From: Chloroflexota bacterium | GTDB lineage: Bacteria; Chloroflexota; Anaerolineae; Anaerolineales; UBA11858 | Length of the DNA stretch: 6,935 nt | Reading direction: 5' to 3' | NCBI GenBank assembly: GCA_003513015.1 | Contig: DOTA01000416.1 | Span: 1 to 6,935 of the forward strand | Shown here: positions 6,037-6,935 of the stretch, piece after piece | Layout: every line of letters begins with the position of its first letter | Numbering within the stretch: position 1 is the stretch's first letter | The notes under the pieces: model-generated | Database searches by the model: none | Told to the model about the DNA's origin: nothing | The model's input: only the letters and a program-made list of their open reading frames with translations | Program-made: the position numbers and the translations under genes

Positions 6037-6467
6037 TATTTTTCTACCTGTAAGCGACACCAGGCGTAAAGAGCGTCATAGACTTCGAATTGGCGATCTA
6101 GGTTTTCAAAATCATCCGGGAAGCGCAGGCTATACCCTACCGCAATGGCCTCCAGGCCGCGGGCGATGGGGTCGGTGTCGATATCCTCGCTCACGTCGGC
6201 GGCATGGATGATCTTTGCCAGACGAAGCAAACCTGGATCGGTGAGGGCATATTTTTCGATGATGCTCTCAAATGAGCAGTTACCCTCTTTGTGGCCGAGT
6301 TCTACGCCAGGGATGTCAAAAGGGATGGCTCCGGTATCTTGCGCGATTTGCTCGACCAAGGTTTTTGGGACGAAGATAAATTCTGCTTCTGAATCGATAA
6401 AACGCTCAATTAACCAGGGGCAGGCCACGCGGTCAACGTGCACATGCGAACGGGTTACCCATTTCAT
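6036..6467 (-). CDS. ChrB C-terminal-domain protein (small, stand-alone)
   Basis: A 143-residue soluble protein that is almost entirely the ChrB C-terminal domain. Diagnostic features are the near-N-terminal VDRVACPWLIERFID (11-25), FIFVP (30-34), IPFDIPGVELGHKEGNCSF (48-66, with His59 and Cys64), HAAD (88-91) and the C-terminal VYDALYAWCR (129-138). In proteobacteria ChrB is linked to chromate resistance, usually with the ChrA transporter. No ChrA is visible here, and the N-terminal regulatory part of full-length ChrB is absent. Its place between an MFS gene and a sugar aldolase makes a chromate role doubtful, and its biochemical activity is unknown to me. The start is strong: AGGAG seven bases before the ATG, formed partly by the TAG stop of the MFS gene (TAGGAG). 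Confidence 0.85.
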   Translation of the reverse strand: MKWVTRSHVHVDRVACPWLIERFIDSEAEFIFVPKTLVEQIAQDTGAIPFDIPGVELGHKEGNCSFESIIEKYALTDPGLLRLAKIIHAADVSEDIDTDPIARGLEAIAVGYSLRFPDDFENLDRQFEVYDALYAWCRLQVEK

Positions 6468-6477
6468 GGTAATTCTC

Positions 6478-6935
6478 CTATTTAACGATGGTTTCTGGGC
6501 CTAAATCACGGCCAAAAAATGCAAAGATGATCGTCCCGAGGCAGCCAAACCCAAAAGCAGCCAAAAAGTTGGTTGCCGGGGAAATCATCCAAAGAAAAGC
6601 TCCACCAAAAGCTGCCAGTGAAACGATGATGTCACGGATTAGATAGTATAGTCCAAAGGTGGCGGCTTTGCGATCTTCGGGTGCTAAATCCATAATCAGG
6701 GCTTTGCGGGTGGGTTCGCCAAATTCCTTCAAGCCGCGGATGATGAAGGCTATCACCATCATTGGAAATGATTTCGAGATCAATAAAACCAGCGGGAAGA
6801 GTGTAAAAAAGATAAAGGTGATCACCACGAATGGTTTTTTTGTGCTACGGTCTGCTAGAAAGGCCACCGGGATATAAACCAGCATGGCTGTGACCATTTC
6901 GATGGCAGTCAAGAACCCAAATTGTAAGGGCGTGA
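6478..6935 (-). CDS. MFS transporter, C-terminal part (5' end outside window)
   Basis: The last 151 residues of a major facilitator superfamily permease; the frame is open to the window edge, so the start lies beyond it. About five hydrophobic helices can be seen, probably TM8-TM12. The first ends in LADRSTKKPF, a variant of the MFS loop motif DRxGRRP. After the next two helices come the cytoplasmic-type segment RGLKEFGEPTRKALIMDLAPEDRKA and FGLYYLIRDI, then two further helices ending near FFGRDLGPETIVK. The substrate cannot be assigned. As the upstream member of a sugar operon it could import the sugar; its pairing with a ChrB-domain gene would alternatively suggest efflux. The TAG stop is 10 bp before the ChrB-domain start and supplies part of that gene's Shine-Dalgarno sequence. 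Confidence 0.87.
   Translation of the reverse strand, partial: TPLQFGFLTAIEMVTAMLVYIPVAFLADRSTKKPFVVITFIFFTLFPLVLLISKSFPMMVIAFIIRGLKEFGEPTRKALIMDLAPEDRKAATFGLYYLIRDIIVSLAAFGGAFLWMISPATNFLAAFGFGCLGTIIFAFFGRDLGPETIVK

Overview
The window looks like a piece of a bacterial genome, most likely a member of the Chloroflexota (Anaerolineae-like). This assignment is inference. It rests on a truncated gene at the left edge whose N-terminus resembles a LuxR-type regulator family I associate with Anaerolineae, and on the pairing of a GatZ/KbaZ-type protein with a LacD-type aldolase. Base composition is moderately GC-rich, and I see no phage, plasmid, CRISPR, rRNA or tRNA signal.

Left part (1-1273): a truncated minus-strand gene (1-208) ends at the window edge inside a perfect 36-bp palindrome. 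It has a plausible promoter with an embedded dyad operator. A divergent plus-strand gene (497-1273) encodes a complete short-chain dehydrogenase/reductase with its own ribosome binding site and a possible promoter.

Middle (1274-1840): a decayed stretch with no intact gene. It holds a frameshifted remnant of an IS66-family transposase, abutting an unidentified coding-like fragment on the other strand.

Right part (1841-6935): six tightly packed minus-strand genes that look like one operon. In transcription order they are an MFS transporter (5' end outside the window), a small ChrB-domain protein, a class I LacD/YihT-type ketose-bisphosphate aldolase, a PfkB sugar kinase (tagatose-kinase-like), a second divergent PfkB sugar kinase, and a GatZ/KbaZ-type protein. 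Several junctions suggest translational coupling: TAG inside the SD, a TAATG overlap, an 11-bp overlap and an 11-bp gap. The likely theme is uptake and breakdown of a ketohexose such as tagatose or a related sugar: phosphorylation on C6 and/or C1, aldol cleavage to triose phosphates, and a GatZ-family step.

The notable points are that GatZ occurs without its usual class II partner GatY/KbaY and beside an unrelated class I aldolase; that a ChrB-domain protein is built into a sugar operon; and that a dispersed CGCAAAG-type repeat supplies the last codons of one kinase.
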